From: Blepharisma japonicum
Taxonomy: Eukaryota > Ciliophora > Heterotrichea > Heterotrichida > Blepharismidae
Length of the DNA stretch: 64,000 nt
Direction: 5' to 3'
NCBI GenBank assembly: GCA_949751835.1
Contig: CATKHK010000122.1
Span: 1-64,000, forward strand
A program made the translations under genes and the position numbers. The notes beneath the pieces were generated by a model. The model saw only the letters and a program-made list of their open reading frames with translations. It was not told where the DNA came from and ran no database searches. Below, piece after piece: positions 32,636 to 44,995 of this stretch. How positions within the stretch are numbered: position 1 is the stretch's first letter; the number at the start of each line of letters is the position of its first letter.

Positions 32636-34187
32636 TTAAGTTATTTTAAGCTTCCGCTCTTCGTCAATGCAGCATTTTAAGCCTTCCAAGGTGGTATCAA
32701 CAATATTTTTCAAGTCTTGGTCTAAATGTTCGTAATCTTCTGAAGGTGAGATTTCGAAGCTTCCCCCAGTTAGAGGGTGGACATAGAGTTTTCCGCTGCC
32801 TATCTGATAGCAAACTCTTGCCCCATTTTCAAAATCGACTTCGAAATTCGGATAAGGTTCATTTCACATTAGCATGCACATTGCATCTTTAATTTGCAGC
32901 TTAATTTTAGGGGTTTTTGACCTTACCAAGTCTAATGCAGTTTGGGCATATTGATAAAGTTTCGCACAGTTGTTGTTCATTTCTCTGAAATTTGTGAGTT
33001 TGCCTTGGTAAATTACAGTCATCCCGTCGCTTGAGACTTCTAGTTGACGATTGTTCATATTTACAATGACCCAGCCTTTGTCATTAATTTCTAAAACCCT
33101 GTTTTTTGATATATGTTTAAATGGTAATAAATTTGCAGTCGATAAAGGGATTTTAATGACTATTGGCTTGCTTCGAGGAGTAGCAAAAGGGTCCTGTTTC
33201 AGAGATTTTATTTTTCTATTTGATCTTGGCAAATCGTATTTTCCTGGTTTTTCAGGAGAAATTATAGTTTCTGTATAGTCCACATAGGTAGCTGATCTAT
33301 GCTTTGAGACAGGGCTTAGAATCAGTGTCGGTGACTGCAAAGTTCTTGTATCCATTGTGCTAAAAAACTGTGTCTTAAAAAATGGCTGATTTTTTACATC
33401 TTGTATTGACAATCTTTCATCAGGATTTCACGATAAAAGTGACCTAATTAGTTTTTCAGCATCATCTGATAAATAATTCGGCAAAGAATAGCTCATATCT
33501 TTGATTTTCAATAAGGTTGTCTGTATATCAGGAGACTCAAAGGGTGGGTTTCCTGTAAGGCAGCCATACACTATACATCCTAGGCTTCATAAATCAGCTG
33601 CAAGGCCGTATGGCTGGCGGTTTACCACTTCTGGGGATATATAATTAGGAGTTCCACATAGTGTAGATCTTTCTTCACTATAATTGCTGAGCTTTACAGC
33701 TAAGCCAAAGTCTCCAATTTTTAATAAGGTTTTGTCTTCTGATAATAATAAATTTCCAAGCTTTAAATCTCTATGCAGAATTCCACGGTTGTGCAGGTAG
33801 TCGATTCCATCAACTAATTGGCTACAGAGCATTCGGGTTTCATCTTCACTTAAACGACCTTCAGATTTTATGTAGCTGAACAGCTCACCTCCTGCACAAT
33901 ATTCCAGAACTAAGTAAATACAGTCCTCATCCTCAAAACTGTGATAAAACTTGACTATACATGGATGATTAAGCCGCTTTTGCAGTTTTATTTCGTTAAG
34001 CAGCCTATTTGTCAGGTTTTTTTGGACAACGACTTGCTTTTCAATGATTTTTAAGGCAAATTCTTGAGAAGTAGAACGATATTTGACATGGTAAACGTAT
34101 GAATATGCACCTCTTCCTAATGGCTTGATCACTTCATAATCCTAAATAAGTGCTTACCGGCAATCTGCTTCCAAGTTTACTTTCCAT
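32636..34187 (-). CDS. PLK4: Polo-like kinase, PLK4-like
   Basis: Two exons: 34187-34158 (10 codons) and 34141-32636, split by the 16-nt intron GTAAGCACTTATTTAG at 34142-34157; 511 residues with three TGA-encoded Trp. The kinase domain spans about 11-266, with LGRGAYSYVY, FALKIIEK, ILHRDLKLGNLLL and IGDFGLA. STLCGTPNYISPEV and GLAADLWSLGCIVYGCLTGN favour PLK4 over PLK1. The C-terminal 110 residues carry polo-box-like strands (FEVDFENGARVCYQI, KLYVHPLTGGSFEI). PLK4 starts centriole/basal-body duplication. The linker is much shorter than in animals (about 970 residues). A divergent PLK1-type kinase cannot be excluded. Confidence 0.75.
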
Positions 34188-34419
34188 TCTCCCTAAATTT
34201 TAAATCCTGCTATTAATTAATTCTTATTAAATTAAAACAAACCTGATTTCTTTGCTTTTCCCAGTTTATTCATTTATTTATAATTTTGCTAAAATGTCTT
34301 AAAATTATTCCTCCCTTCATATCTATTCCTTGCTCAAATTTGTTTATTTTCCCTTTAAAAATTCCCACTTCTTTTTATATTTTCAAATAACTCCTTATTT
34401 TAATATTTAAAATTCCCAT

Positions 34420-36714
34420 ATGACGAGTCCTGCACGTGATTTTCCACTGTCAAGAATCCGTTCAGAAGATCCTTATTCTCCAGTCATCGTTGAAGACTTA
34501 TTAGGCGGCTTAAATGAATGGCGCTCAGTTCAAGATATAGTCAGGCTTACATTCAAAGCTCTCTCAGATGTAGTAAAATCCCAAGGATCAAGCTTACGAG
34601 AAATTGATGTCCAGTTCCCTACAAAAGCTTCAAAAGCTGAGCTAAATTCTGGCCTATCTGTTAAGGTAAATATTTCAGATTTCACCAGGTCGATTTCTGA
34701 ACTAAGAACGTCGCTTGAAAATAAAGTGAATATTGACGACGTTTATACGTTAGTAGAAGATAAAATTTCAAGAAATGATGCCCAGTATTTGCTATCAAGC
34801 AAGGTCAGCTACGAAGAACTGAAAACTGCATTAGAAGCAAAAGCTGATTTAAGGGAAATTCAAGCGGAATTAAGAACGATAAAAGCAGCAATCGAAGAAG
34901 TTCATGATGACGCATATAGAAGACTCCAACAGTGTGCAACATTAAGAGATATACAACAACTTGATAAAAAAATAGAAACCAAAGCAAATGCTGCAGAAAT
35001 CAATCAAGCTTTGCAAGAAAAAGCTAATACTGAATCAGTCGCTAATGCATTACATAAAAAGGCTAGCCGCTCTGATATGGAAGCATTGCTTGCTAAAAAA
35101 GTAGAATCTGCTGACCTTATGGCTTATTTAGAGCATAAAGCAGATCTATCTCAGCTTGATGTTTTAGCAAGAGAGCTTGAGCTTAAAGCTGATAAGTCTG
35201 AAACAATAAAATTCATCAACCACGAAATCTCTAAAAGAGTCGAAAAATCTGATATTGACACTATTTTCAGCTCTTTTAACTCAGCCAAAAAAGATGCAGA
35301 TATCAAAAATAACCAAAAATTTTTAGAATTGGAGCAATTTTTGAATAAATTGAAAAATGATTTAGATGATTTGCAAGCTGTTGTGAATAGGAAAGGGGAT
35401 TCAAGAGATGTAGATAGAGCTTTGCAGCTAGTCAATAAAAAAGTAGACGCAGAGAATATAGCAAATTTCAAAGATGAAATAAATAATTCCTTGAAAAATA
35501 TTCAAGCCCAGGTAAGGCTAGATATAAGAAAAATTGAAGAAAGCGGCATAGAAAAATCGATAAGAAATGATAATTATACTAAAGCAATAGAAGAAGACTT
35601 AACAAGACTAAAAGAAACCTTTAAAGCCTCGATAGAAAAAAGCCAAACAGATCTTGAAGAAAACTTAAAGTACATTCAAAGCTACACATCAGGGACCAGA
35701 GCTGAAGACTTGAAATCGCTTCGGCATGAAATTGGAAGTGTACAAAGAGACATAGACGAGATTCGATCACGAAAAGCTGATAAAAATGAATTAAGAACAC
35801 TAACCGACCAAAAAATCGACACCAGAGATTTCCAAGAGCGTCTTGAGCTTACCTTTAGAGAACTCAGCAAAGAGCTTAAAGATAACAAAGATGAGCTCCA
35901 AGATCTCGTTCTACGTAAAGAAAGAGATATCTTAATCCAAATTGACAAAAAACCTGACATTCAAGAAGTAAACTCTCTTCTGTCAGAAACCACTGAAAAC
36001 CTTCTTAACAAGTTCCAGACTGATGAAGTCAACCTTCGCAGTTCAATTGACGATCTTCGTACACAAACTTATGGCCGTGCTCAGTTTATGGACCTTGATT
36101 CTAGCATAAAAGATCTCCAAAACCATCTCGAGCAGATAAGCAAAGAAATTCTCCTTAAAGCCAATATAAAAGATATATGCGTTTTGCTTGACATGAAGCC
36201 AAATATAGAAGATATCAATAAAATCCTACAAGACTTACATGATGAGCTTGACAAAAAAGCAGCCGCTAATGAATTTCATAGCCATATTAACAGCCAAGCT
36301 TTAATAAATGAAGCATTATGTGGAGAAAATTGTGTGGCAAGATGGATATGGAAATCAGGAGAAGTCAGAACTGGATATACCGTCCCTTGGGAAGTCCAAA
36401 GTGTTAATACCTGCCCTGACAACTTTTTGTGGGAAAAAGATAAAACTAGTGTCCTTACAATTGCTCCAGGACTTTATGAAGTTTTCTATGGGTTTTTTGC
36501 CAGAAAAAAACCAAATGTGCAGCTAATGGTAAACGGGGAGCCTGTGATCACTGATAGCCAAACTCTTGGAAAAGTCTGGGGAAGACACTCTTCAGGCAAT
36601 ATCGCTGGACTAACTGTGACTGATTTTATCGCACTTCCAGCCAGAGCTAGAATTTCAATAACTTATACAGGTGATGCAGGAGCAGAAGGATTTTTAGGCC
36701 TTAAGAAGCTTTAG
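34420..36714 (+). CDS. Long coiled-coil protein with a C1q/TNF-like C-terminal domain
   Basis: A 764-residue uninterrupted frame. Residues about 60-620 are coiled coil built from repeated blocks of 18-20 residues with a KA/KV-x-x-x-[ED]-[LIV] start (KADLREI, KANAAEI, KANTESV, KASRSDM, KVESADL, KADLSQL). The last 135 residues form a compact beta-rich domain (RWIWKSGEVRTGYTVPWEVQ, LTIAPGLYEVFYGFFA, ARISITYTGDAGAEGFLGL) resembling a C1q/TNF jelly roll. Such a rod-plus-head layout suggests a trimeric structural or ciliary protein. I do not recognise a named family. It is divergent from the PLK4-like gene, sharing about 230 bases of upstream DNA. Confidence 0.75.
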   Translation: MTSPARDFPLSRIRSEDPYSPVIVEDLLGGLNEWRSVQDIVRLTFKALSDVVKSQGSSLREIDVQFPTKASKAELNSGLSVKVNISDFTRSISELRTSLENKVNIDDVYTLVEDKISRNDAQYLLSSKVSYEELKTALEAKADLREIQAELRTIKAAIEEVHDDAYRRLQQCATLRDIQQLDKKIETKANAAEINQALQEKANTESVANALHKKASRSDMEALLAKKVESADLMAYLEHKADLSQLDVLARELELKADKSETIKFINHEISKRVEKSDIDTIFSSFNSAKKDADIKNNQKFLELEQFLNKLKNDLDDLQAVVNRKGDSRDVDRALQLVNKKVDAENIANFKDEINNSLKNIQAQVRLDIRKIEESGIEKSIRNDNYTKAIEEDLTRLKETFKASIEKSQTDLEENLKYIQSYTSGTRAEDLKSLRHEIGSVQRDIDEIRSRKADKNELRTLTDQKIDTRDFQERLELTFRELSKELKDNKDELQDLVLRKERDILIQIDKKPDIQEVNSLLSETTENLLNKFQTDEVNLRSSIDDLRTQTYGRAQFMDLDSSIKDLQNHLEQISKEILLKANIKDICVLLDMKPNIEDINKILQDLHDELDKKAAANEFHSHINSQALINEALCGENCVARWIWKSGEVRTGYTVPWEVQSVNTCPDNFLWEKDKTSVLTIAPGLYEVFYGFFARKKPNVQLMVNGEPVITDSQTLGKVWGRHSSGNIAGLTVTDFIALPARARISITYTGDAGAEGFLGLKKL

Positions 36715-36726
36715 TTCTAAATATCT

Positions 36727-38292
36727 TTAATTAAGTTTCGATAATAAATAGTCTTTAAGCTCTGCGAAAGTGATGACGCCGTCTCCATCTTTGTCAGCTT
36801 CGTCTAAGAATTTTTTCCATTCAGTGTCTTCAATTCCTGGGATACTTGTTTTAAGCTCTTCTAGAGATAGAGTACCATCCCCGCTGGCGTCATAAATTTG
36901 GAAAGCCTGCTTCAGCTGGTTTTGATTGAGCATTTGGTTCCACTCAGTAGTAGCAGTTACAAATTCAGTAAAATCTATAAACCCACTGTTATCAGTGTCA
37001 CAGTTTTTCATGATTGCTTCTATGTCAGTAGGTGAAGTTAACCCTAATTCATTGTAGCCTTCCATTAGTTCTGCCCTAGATAATTTTCCATCTCCATTTT
37101 TATCAACTCTTTTAAAGATTTTGACTAGATTTGCCTCGTCTTTGGCAGTGAAGATTTGACTTGTGATAAAAGTCTTTATAGATTTAGCTATTTTTGATTG
37201 GTCCTACGTGAAATTTACCCTAAATTTCCCTAAATTCGATAGAGCTTCAGAAGAAATAGGGGTTTCTTCTACAGCATTGTTAAGGTATTTTGCGACCCAA
37301 GGGTGATTTAGTGTATCTTGTGCGCTAGCTCTTTTAGTTGGGCTGACTGCTAGCATTTTTCTTAATAAATCTTTAGCATCATCTGAAATGCTTGACCATA
37401 TTCCTTTTGAAAGATTAAAATTCCCTTTTTGTATAAGCTTCACATATGCAGTGTCATTATCTGCATAAAACGGAGGTTGGCCGCCTAAATAAATCTTACA
37501 AAGCATTATATATAAAATTGTCCCAGCACTCCAAATATCGCATTTTTCATCATGAGAACCTGTGAAAACTTCTGGAGCCATATAGAACAAAGTGCCATTT
37601 GAAGAAGTTAATTTGGCTCCTGGCATCAATCTCTGAGAGATTCCAAAGTCAATTACCTTTAAATTTGCATTAGAATCTGCGGATTCCAAAAGAAGGTTTT
37701 CTGGCTTTAAATCTCTATGGACTATTCCATTGCTATGGCAATAGTTTATAGCCGACATCATGTCCACGAAGTACTTGGCAGCTATTTTTTCATTAAATCC
37801 TTGTGTCTCTATGATTTTGTCAAATAGCTCACCTCCAGACAAATACTCAGAAATGATAAAATAGCTTTTAGCGGACTCAATGACTTCATAGATTTTCATG
37901 ATATTTGGATGATCCTAACTAGTATTTACGAGTTCTCGAAGAATTTCGACCTCTTCAAGCATTTTTTCATTGGATTCACGGTCCATCCTGTCCTTTGGCA
38001 GCTCTTTTATCGCCCTCAAGAGCCCTGATCGTCTATCTTTTGCAGTGAATACAGTCCCAAAGCCTCCTGAGCCGATTTCTTTTATAATTTGGTAAAATTG
38101 TTTGGCATCTCCTTGCTTAGTCTGAATGAAATTTCCTTTTCGAATGCCTTTTGATGCCTGAGAACTGCCAAAATTGCCAAATTTGTTTGAGGCTTGCTTA
38201 GAACTTGAGCTATCTTTGCTCGAAGATGTAAGTAGCTTAGGGTCTTGCTTTTTATTAGATGGTTTGTCAACCTTAGAGTTACAGCAACCCAT
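36727..38292 (-). CDS. Calcium-dependent protein kinase (CDPK)
   Basis: Four exons: 38292-37930, 37914-37510, 37494-37219 and 37203-36727, giving 506 residues. Introns of 15 nt lie at 37915-37929, 37495-37509 and 37204-37218. The middle one lacks an in-frame stop, so it is invisible to simple translation (see its own entry). The N-terminus MGCCNSK predicts N-myristoylation plus palmitoylation. The kinase domain (about 66-325) has IGSGGFGTVF, AIKEL, IVHRDLKPENLLL, VIDFGIS and APEVFTG. After a junction helix come four EF-hands with full ligands (DKNGDGKLSRAE, DTDNSGFIDFTE, DASGDGTLSLEE, DKDGDGVITFAE). CDPKs couple calcium signals to phosphorylation in ciliates, apicomplexans and plants. Confidence 0.95.
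37495..37509 (-). other. Stop-free 15-nt intron hidden in the CDPK gene
   Basis: GTAAGATTTATTTAG fits the local intron consensus (GT, A at position 10, TAG end). It is a multiple of three and has no in-frame stop, so unspliced translation adds five residues (KIYLG). Spliced sequence gives MLCGGQPPFYADN, which fits the kinase family at the start of the Pro-Pro-Phe motif. Confidence 0.85.
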
Positions 38293-38581
38293 TTATTTCT
38301 TAAAATCCGTTTTTATTGGTTCGCTTAATTTTATGCATTTTATTAGACTGATAAATAATAATCTTTTCTTAAAAAGAATATTAATTATAAAATTTTTACT
38401 AATCGATTGATTTATAAGAATATAAGATTTATTTAATATAAAAATATTATTGTACCTAATGATTTTCATGGATTAAGTATGATTAAATTTTGAGTTATAT
38501 TAATTTTTTTCACAAAAATTATTGTTTTAGAAGCTTACTTAAAGCTTGATTTTGAGATCCAGTCTTTAGGCTAAATATAAT

Positions 38582-40167
<1,586 letters not shown>

Positions 40168-40947
40168 TTTTAAATTAAGCGATATAAGTTAAAAGAAATA
40201 AATTTCCTATGAAATCAGGTGCTTGGTAAATGATAATTCTACTGATTTACACCTGATTTTAATTTAAATGAATTGCAAAAAAAAATGGTAATTCTGGTGA
40301 TGTTCATTGGAAAAGTTTAAAGTTTGCTAATTAATTGTATTATATGGCATACCTAATATATAGCTTCAAAAAGTGTATAGACAAATTTTTAAAATTAAAA
40401 ATAAAAAAACTGCTGAAAAAGCTGATTTTTAGCACTTGCGAATAATTACCAAATTTTCATTTTGGAAATAATTATGAAAGCTTAGAAAAATAAAATCTAT
40501 TTATTAAATCTGTATATACATCTTCACCATTTAGCAGCCATATTTAATTACACAGAATTTCTTGAGAATTCTAAAAATGCAGCTCAGGTAACTCTAATGC
40601 TTGTATTTAGACTATTATCAAAATATGATCAAGGCTAAATAAATAGAATTGATTAGGTTTTATCAGTCTATAATCTACAGATAAATAATTTTATTTTAAA
40701 GCCAAAACTGGACTCGTTTTATAATTTTCTTATATCAATGTTCAATTGTTATAAGCTTTATACTCCATTTTTTGCAACCAAACAGACTTCTAGAATCATC
40801 TAAGAACATATGGAAATGCAGCTAAGATAATTGCCAAAATCGATCTATAAGCTGTACGACTTATCTAAATAAAAAATGATTATTTCTTTCAACAATGAGA
40901 ACAAATTAATTTTTGATGGATTCTTATAATTATTAATTAGCAACACA
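40168..40947. other. Divergent intergenic spacer
   Basis: About 780 AT-rich bases between the CDKL gene and the RING gene. Two loosely similar stretches (around 40560-40600 and 40790-40830, sharing AAATGCAGCT) may be a decayed duplication. No open frame or RNA gene is recognised. Confidence 0.4.
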
Positions 40948-42000
40948 ATGGTAAAGCACCATACAAACTCAAATAGAACTAAAAGACCTGTCAGGACTTT
41001 AAAGAAAAAAGTCCCTAAAATTCTTGAAAAGGCACCAAAAAAGGGAATTCTGGTCGTTGAAGACAATAATTCTGATCCAAAATACAAGCTGTTCGAGGCA
41101 GCAACGAAAGGAATTGCCAGTGATATAGAAAAAGGAAACATTTTCCTTGACCAACTAGAGCAGCTTTCATGGACCTACCCTGTTCTTAAAAGGACACCCT
41201 GTCCATTTCAAACTTGCCCCAAATGTTCACAACTTTATGAGGCAAAAGATAAGCTCCCTATATGCCTCCCATGTGGCCATACTTTTTGTAATAATTGTTT
41301 GAAAAACTGTTTAATTACTCCAGGTCGAGGTTTGTGCCCGTTCGACAACAAAGAATTTTTTTCTCTTATCGATTTTTTGCCAGTTAACTTTGCCCTCATC
41401 ATGGACATTGATGAAGCTCCACAGCGCTGTTCAAAGCACAGGCTGATATTAATTGGTTACTGTCGTGATTGCGGTAAACTAATATGTGGCCGCTGTATGT
41501 TTGAGCACAAAAAGCATGAATGTTTCGATGTAGACTCGGATGAAGCAGTCAAAAGAGCTGACTATAATTATACGCTAATTGCCACTTTAGAAGCAAATCT
41601 GATAAAACAAAAAAATATTTGGGCTGAAGAATTTGAAATGATGAAAAAATACTTGGGGCTGATTGAGCAATACATAAAAAAATATGACGATGAAAAAATG
41701 CTCAAAGATAGGCTCGCAATGGACATTGGGATAAATGATGATAGAATCATTACACTTGTGGTAGAACTTAAACATTATTTAAACGGAGAGCTGAGAACGC
41801 TCATGAATAAAATAGCGGAATGCTTAGCAAAACATGTGAAGATCTTATCAGATCTTAAGGAAAACTTTAAACAGATGACACTTCTGGATAGGCTTTGCTT
41901 GTGCTTAGAGCATAATTTTGATTTAAATGCGGAACCAAGCTCGATAATTGCAGTTGAAAAACTTTACAATGCCCTTGAACCTGTTGCAGAAAGAGCATAA
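40948..42000 (+). CDS. TRIM-like RING/B-box/coiled-coil protein
   Basis: A 350-residue uninterrupted frame. Residues about 90-135 form a RING finger (CPKCSQ, then C-L-P-C-G-H-T-F-C-x2-C and CPFD), expected to bind an E2 and act as a ubiquitin ligase. A B-box follows at about 160-192 (CSKHRLILIGYCRDCGKLIC, then H and C). Helical coiled-coil sequence runs from about 210 to the end. RING, B-box and coiled coil in this order is the TRIM layout; there is no extra C-terminal domain such as SPRY. The N-terminus is basic (MVKHHTNSNRTKRPVRTLKK). It converges on the PH-domain gene. Confidence 0.85.
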   Translation: MVKHHTNSNRTKRPVRTLKKKVPKILEKAPKKGILVVEDNNSDPKYKLFEAATKGIASDIEKGNIFLDQLEQLSWTYPVLKRTPCPFQTCPKCSQLYEAKDKLPICLPCGHTFCNNCLKNCLITPGRGLCPFDNKEFFSLIDFLPVNFALIMDIDEAPQRCSKHRLILIGYCRDCGKLICGRCMFEHKKHECFDVDSDEAVKRADYNYTLIATLEANLIKQKNIWAEEFEMMKKYLGLIEQYIKKYDDEKMLKDRLAMDIGINDDRIITLVVELKHYLNGELRTLMNKIAECLAKHVKILSDLKENFKQMTLLDRLCLCLEHNFDLNAEPSSIIAVEKLYNALEPVAERA

Positions 42001-42319
42001 GTGTTTTAAATGGCAAAGTAATTAAATTATTTGAATATATTTAATATATATAAAGTTGGTATTTAGATGCAGAATTTTTTATTTTGATATTAAATATATA
42101 GTTGAAAATATAATTTTTTATTAAAATTAAATAGATTAGTGTTTTAACTGAATTTTTTACACAATCAAAATTATTACTACTTTATTTCGGCAAGAAAAGA
42201 ATTGATAATTGCCAAGAAATTGTATGATCTACCTTATAAAGTGACATTTTAATGTTTGCGAAGCCTGCTAAATTATTGAATCTGGGTTTCAGCTAGAAAT
42301 TATAGGTAAGTAAAAAAAA
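42001..42319. other. Convergent intergenic spacer
   Basis: About 320 AT-rich bases between the 3' ends of the RING gene and the PH-domain gene. Nothing recognised. Confidence 0.5.
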
Positions 42320-43402
42320 TTATTTAAGATTTTTTATAGCATTTTGAATGGTGCTTATCCACAATAAGCAAGAAGCTTCATCTTGGGCACTAAAGAGTAA
42401 TCTCCTCTCTGCGGTGAATCATTCAATTTCCCTTGTGCTTCAAGATATTCTTTCATAGCCTTGGCCCTTCTTAGAGTTTCTTTTCTTTTCTTGTTTATCT
42501 GGAGATTCGCTTCTAACTGGCCTTTTCATAAGTTTGCCATTTTCTACACTTTGCTTTAAGTCATTCACACTTGCTTTTAATATCAAAACTTGGCTTATTG
42601 GGCTTTCATCTGCATGCCTTGATAACTCTGTCATTTGATCTTCTTCATTCAAAAAGATTTCAAATTGGTACATATTATTGGATTTATTATATTTTTGCTC
42701 TTTCTCTGGAACTTTGAATTTTGCTCTTTTTACATTTTTTATCTCAGAGAGTGGAACCAAGCATAAAGGCTTGTCAAACCAGCATTGGGCTGAGTAATGG
42801 TTTTTGAAGTACATAAATTCAAAATCCGTCACTTGGCATCATCGAGCTACAAATTGACGAGAAATTCCAGGGCGATACCTCATCAGCTCTCCTTCTAATA
42901 AAAATTCATCAGAGCATCATAGCGTTACGAATGAAGCAGGAAATTTTGATATAGATTTTATAGCTTGCTCATAAGGAATTTGCTCAGAAATATCATAAGA
43001 AACTTGCTCGGATAATTGATATGGAGTGTTCTTAGAAGCTTGGTATGAGTTTTCTTGGGTAATATCAGAAGTTGTTTGCGCAGAAATCTGATTATATTGA
43101 TTTTTTTCAGAGTATTGATAGTTAATTTGTTCAGAAAGATCATTGGAAGCTTGATGAAAAGTCATAGCATCAAATTGATTGTGATTTTCAGAGAGATCAG
43201 GAGAGGAAAAATACTTTGAATCAGATTGCATTGTAGAGTCGATTTTTTGAGATAATGCATGCTTAACGGGTTTTTTGGAAATTAGAGAACAGTGATCTTC
43301 TTCGAGAACCTATATTATGGTCACTTTAATTGTTATTTGTGAAATTTCAAGGTTGGGGTCGTCTGATTTACTTCCACATTGGCATTTGCAGCTGCATCCC
43401 AT
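42320..43402 (-). CDS. PH-domain protein with MGCSCKCQC start
   Basis: Two exons, 43402-43325 and 43309-42320, around the 15-nt intron GTGACCATAATATAG (43310-43324); 355 residues, with four TGA codons read as Trp. The start MGCSCKCQCG offers one myristoylation and several palmitoylation sites. Residues about 60-140 are Gln/Ser/Tyr-rich with a loose repeat (Q-x-S-E-Q, YQLSEQVSYDISEQI). A PH domain fills about 155-355: LEGELMRYRPGISRQF, VARWCQVTDFEFMYF, a long charged insert, then FTAERRLLFSAQDEASCLLW, the typical closing helix. Ending at the TGA of 42440 would cut off that helix, so the true stop is TAA at 42320-42322. Likely a membrane-bound adaptor. Confidence 0.8.
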
Positions 43403-43683
43403 TTATTTGCAATAGTGAAATTAATAAATTAATTTAATACAAATTCGCATGCAAAAGTTTAATAGATATGCAAAGATTTTATAATGCTTACTGGAAATAC
43501 CAATTTTAAACTGGTTTATATTAAAAGTAGATAATTGCTAGGCAAATACAAATTATCTCTTAATTTTATAATATAAAGATTTCAGTATAAAGGAAATTAT
43601 TGCTATATTAAAATCTGTCATACTTTTCAAATTATCTAAGTTTCATATGATCTTAACTCTAAGTTTATCTAGCACTATTAAAT

Positions 43684-44031
43684 ATGGTTAAGGAAACTAA
43701 AGAATTAGAGCCAGTGACTAGAGATTACACCATTCATCTCCACAAGCGTCTCCACCACACCAATCTCAAAAAGCGTGCTCCTAAGTCAATAAGAATCATC
43801 AAAGACTTCGCTCAAAGAGTTATGAAGACTAAAGATGTTAGAATTGACTATCACCTTAACAACTTTTTATGGTCAAGAGGTATCAAGCATGTACCTTTCA
43901 GAGTCAGAGTCAGAATGGAAAGAAAAAGAACTGAAGAAGAAACCGCTGGAGAAGAACTTTACACCTTGGTTAGATACTTACCTGTAGACTCCTTCGAAGG
44001 GCTTAGACCAGAGAAAGTAGAAAGCGAGTAA
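43684..44031 (+). CDS. RPL31: Ribosomal protein eL31
   Basis: A 115-residue large-subunit ribosomal protein of the cytosolic ribosome. Diagnostic blocks: TRDYTIHLHKRLHHTNLKKR, APKSIRIIKDFAQRVM, DVRIDYHLNNFLWSRGIKHV, FRVRVRMERKR and a C-terminal LYTLVRYLPVDSFEGL. Normal family length, no intron, TAA stop. Codon choice is visibly richer in C-ending codons than in neighbours (CTC, ATC, AAC), as expected of a highly expressed gene. Confidence 0.97.
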   Translation: MVKETKELEPVTRDYTIHLHKRLHHTNLKKRAPKSIRIIKDFAQRVMKTKDVRIDYHLNNFLWSRGIKHVPFRVRVRMERKRTEEETAGEELYTLVRYLPVDSFEGLRPEKVESE

Positions 44032-44251
44032 CACATAAATAATTTACTCAAAAAAAGTTAGATTTTTTATGAAATGATGGGAAATTGATAATTATTAGGC
44101 AGTTCTTATCAAATATTTTATATCTTACAAAAAATTCATTGTTCCCTTAATATTATGGATTTCAATAACATAAATTTAATTTGGTATTAAATGAGTTGCA
44201 TTAATATAAAACTTTTATTTTTATCAATTTTCTAAATTATCTACCTTAATC

Positions 44252-44995
44252 TTAATCTTTTTCTGCTTCTCCAGAAGTCCATAGTGTATGATTGTCTCTG
44301 AGCAGCTGCAATATCAAAGTTGCGTCTTTATAGTTTTCTTCTGAAATGTTATCTAGCTCAGGAATTGCTTCATCAAACGCAGTTTTAGCCATATCACATG
44401 CTTTTTCTTGTTCCTGCTTAATTTCATAATAAAATACCGAGAAATTTAATGCCAAGCCTAATCTAGTAGGATGAGTTGGCTGTAGCTCATTTTTCGCTAA
44501 CTCCATTGCTTCCAAATAAGCCTCCTCAGCTTTAGATGCAGGACCACTTTTGGCAGCCCCTTGAGAAAATTCGCACATATAGCGGTAATAGTCACCTTTC
44601 ATTTTGTAATAGAAAACTCGAGCCTCCGCATTTGCAGCCTTAGGAATAAGGTCAGTGTCAATTAAATTGAGAATGTCATCACAATTGCGTCTGAGCTCAG
44701 CTTCAACTTCATTACGATATGATTCTGCTGAAGCTTTGTGGGCAGCATTTCCTCTTCTCTCTTCTTTGTGCTCAATTGAATTCAAGACTCTATAAGAAGT
44801 CCTGCGGGCTCCTACCACATTTTTGTAGGCTACTGAAAGGATGTTTCTTTCGTCAACTGTTAAGTCTTGGGTAGACTTTTTGACGAAAGCTTTAACGTAG
44901 CCAATCATTTCTTCGTAACGTTCTGATTGCTCAGCGAGGCGGGAGAGGTAAATTAATTCATCACGTTCCAATGATTCCGGCCTCTCGATATTCAT
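44252..44995 (-). CDS. 14-3-3 protein
   Basis: A 247-residue phosphoserine/phosphothreonine-binding adaptor of normal length. Signature 1 (RNILSVAYKNVVGARRTSYR) and signature 2 region (YKDATLILQLLRDNHTLWTS) are both complete, and the phosphopeptide-binding Lys/Arg/Arg/Tyr positions appear intact (KNV, ARR, VFYYKMKGDYYRY). It starts MNIERPESLERDELIYLSRL and ends in a short charged tail. No intron or in-frame TGA. Convergent with RPL31. Confidence 0.97.
   Translation of the reverse strand: MNIERPESLERDELIYLSRLAEQSERYEEMIGYVKAFVKKSTQDLTVDERNILSVAYKNVVGARRTSYRVLNSIEHKEERRGNAAHKASAESYRNEVEAELRRNCDDILNLIDTDLIPKAANAEARVFYYKMKGDYYRYMCEFSQGAAKSGPASKAEEAYLEAMELAKNELQPTHPTRLGLALNFSVFYYEIKQEQEKACDMAKTAFDEAIPELDNISEENYKDATLILQLLRDNHTLWTSGEAEKD

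Noticed and set aside
32636-34187. Calling the kinase PLK1
   Set aside because: Motifs after the activation loop and the NP.ERLS pattern fit PLK4 better, though this needs a tree and the confidence is lowered for it.
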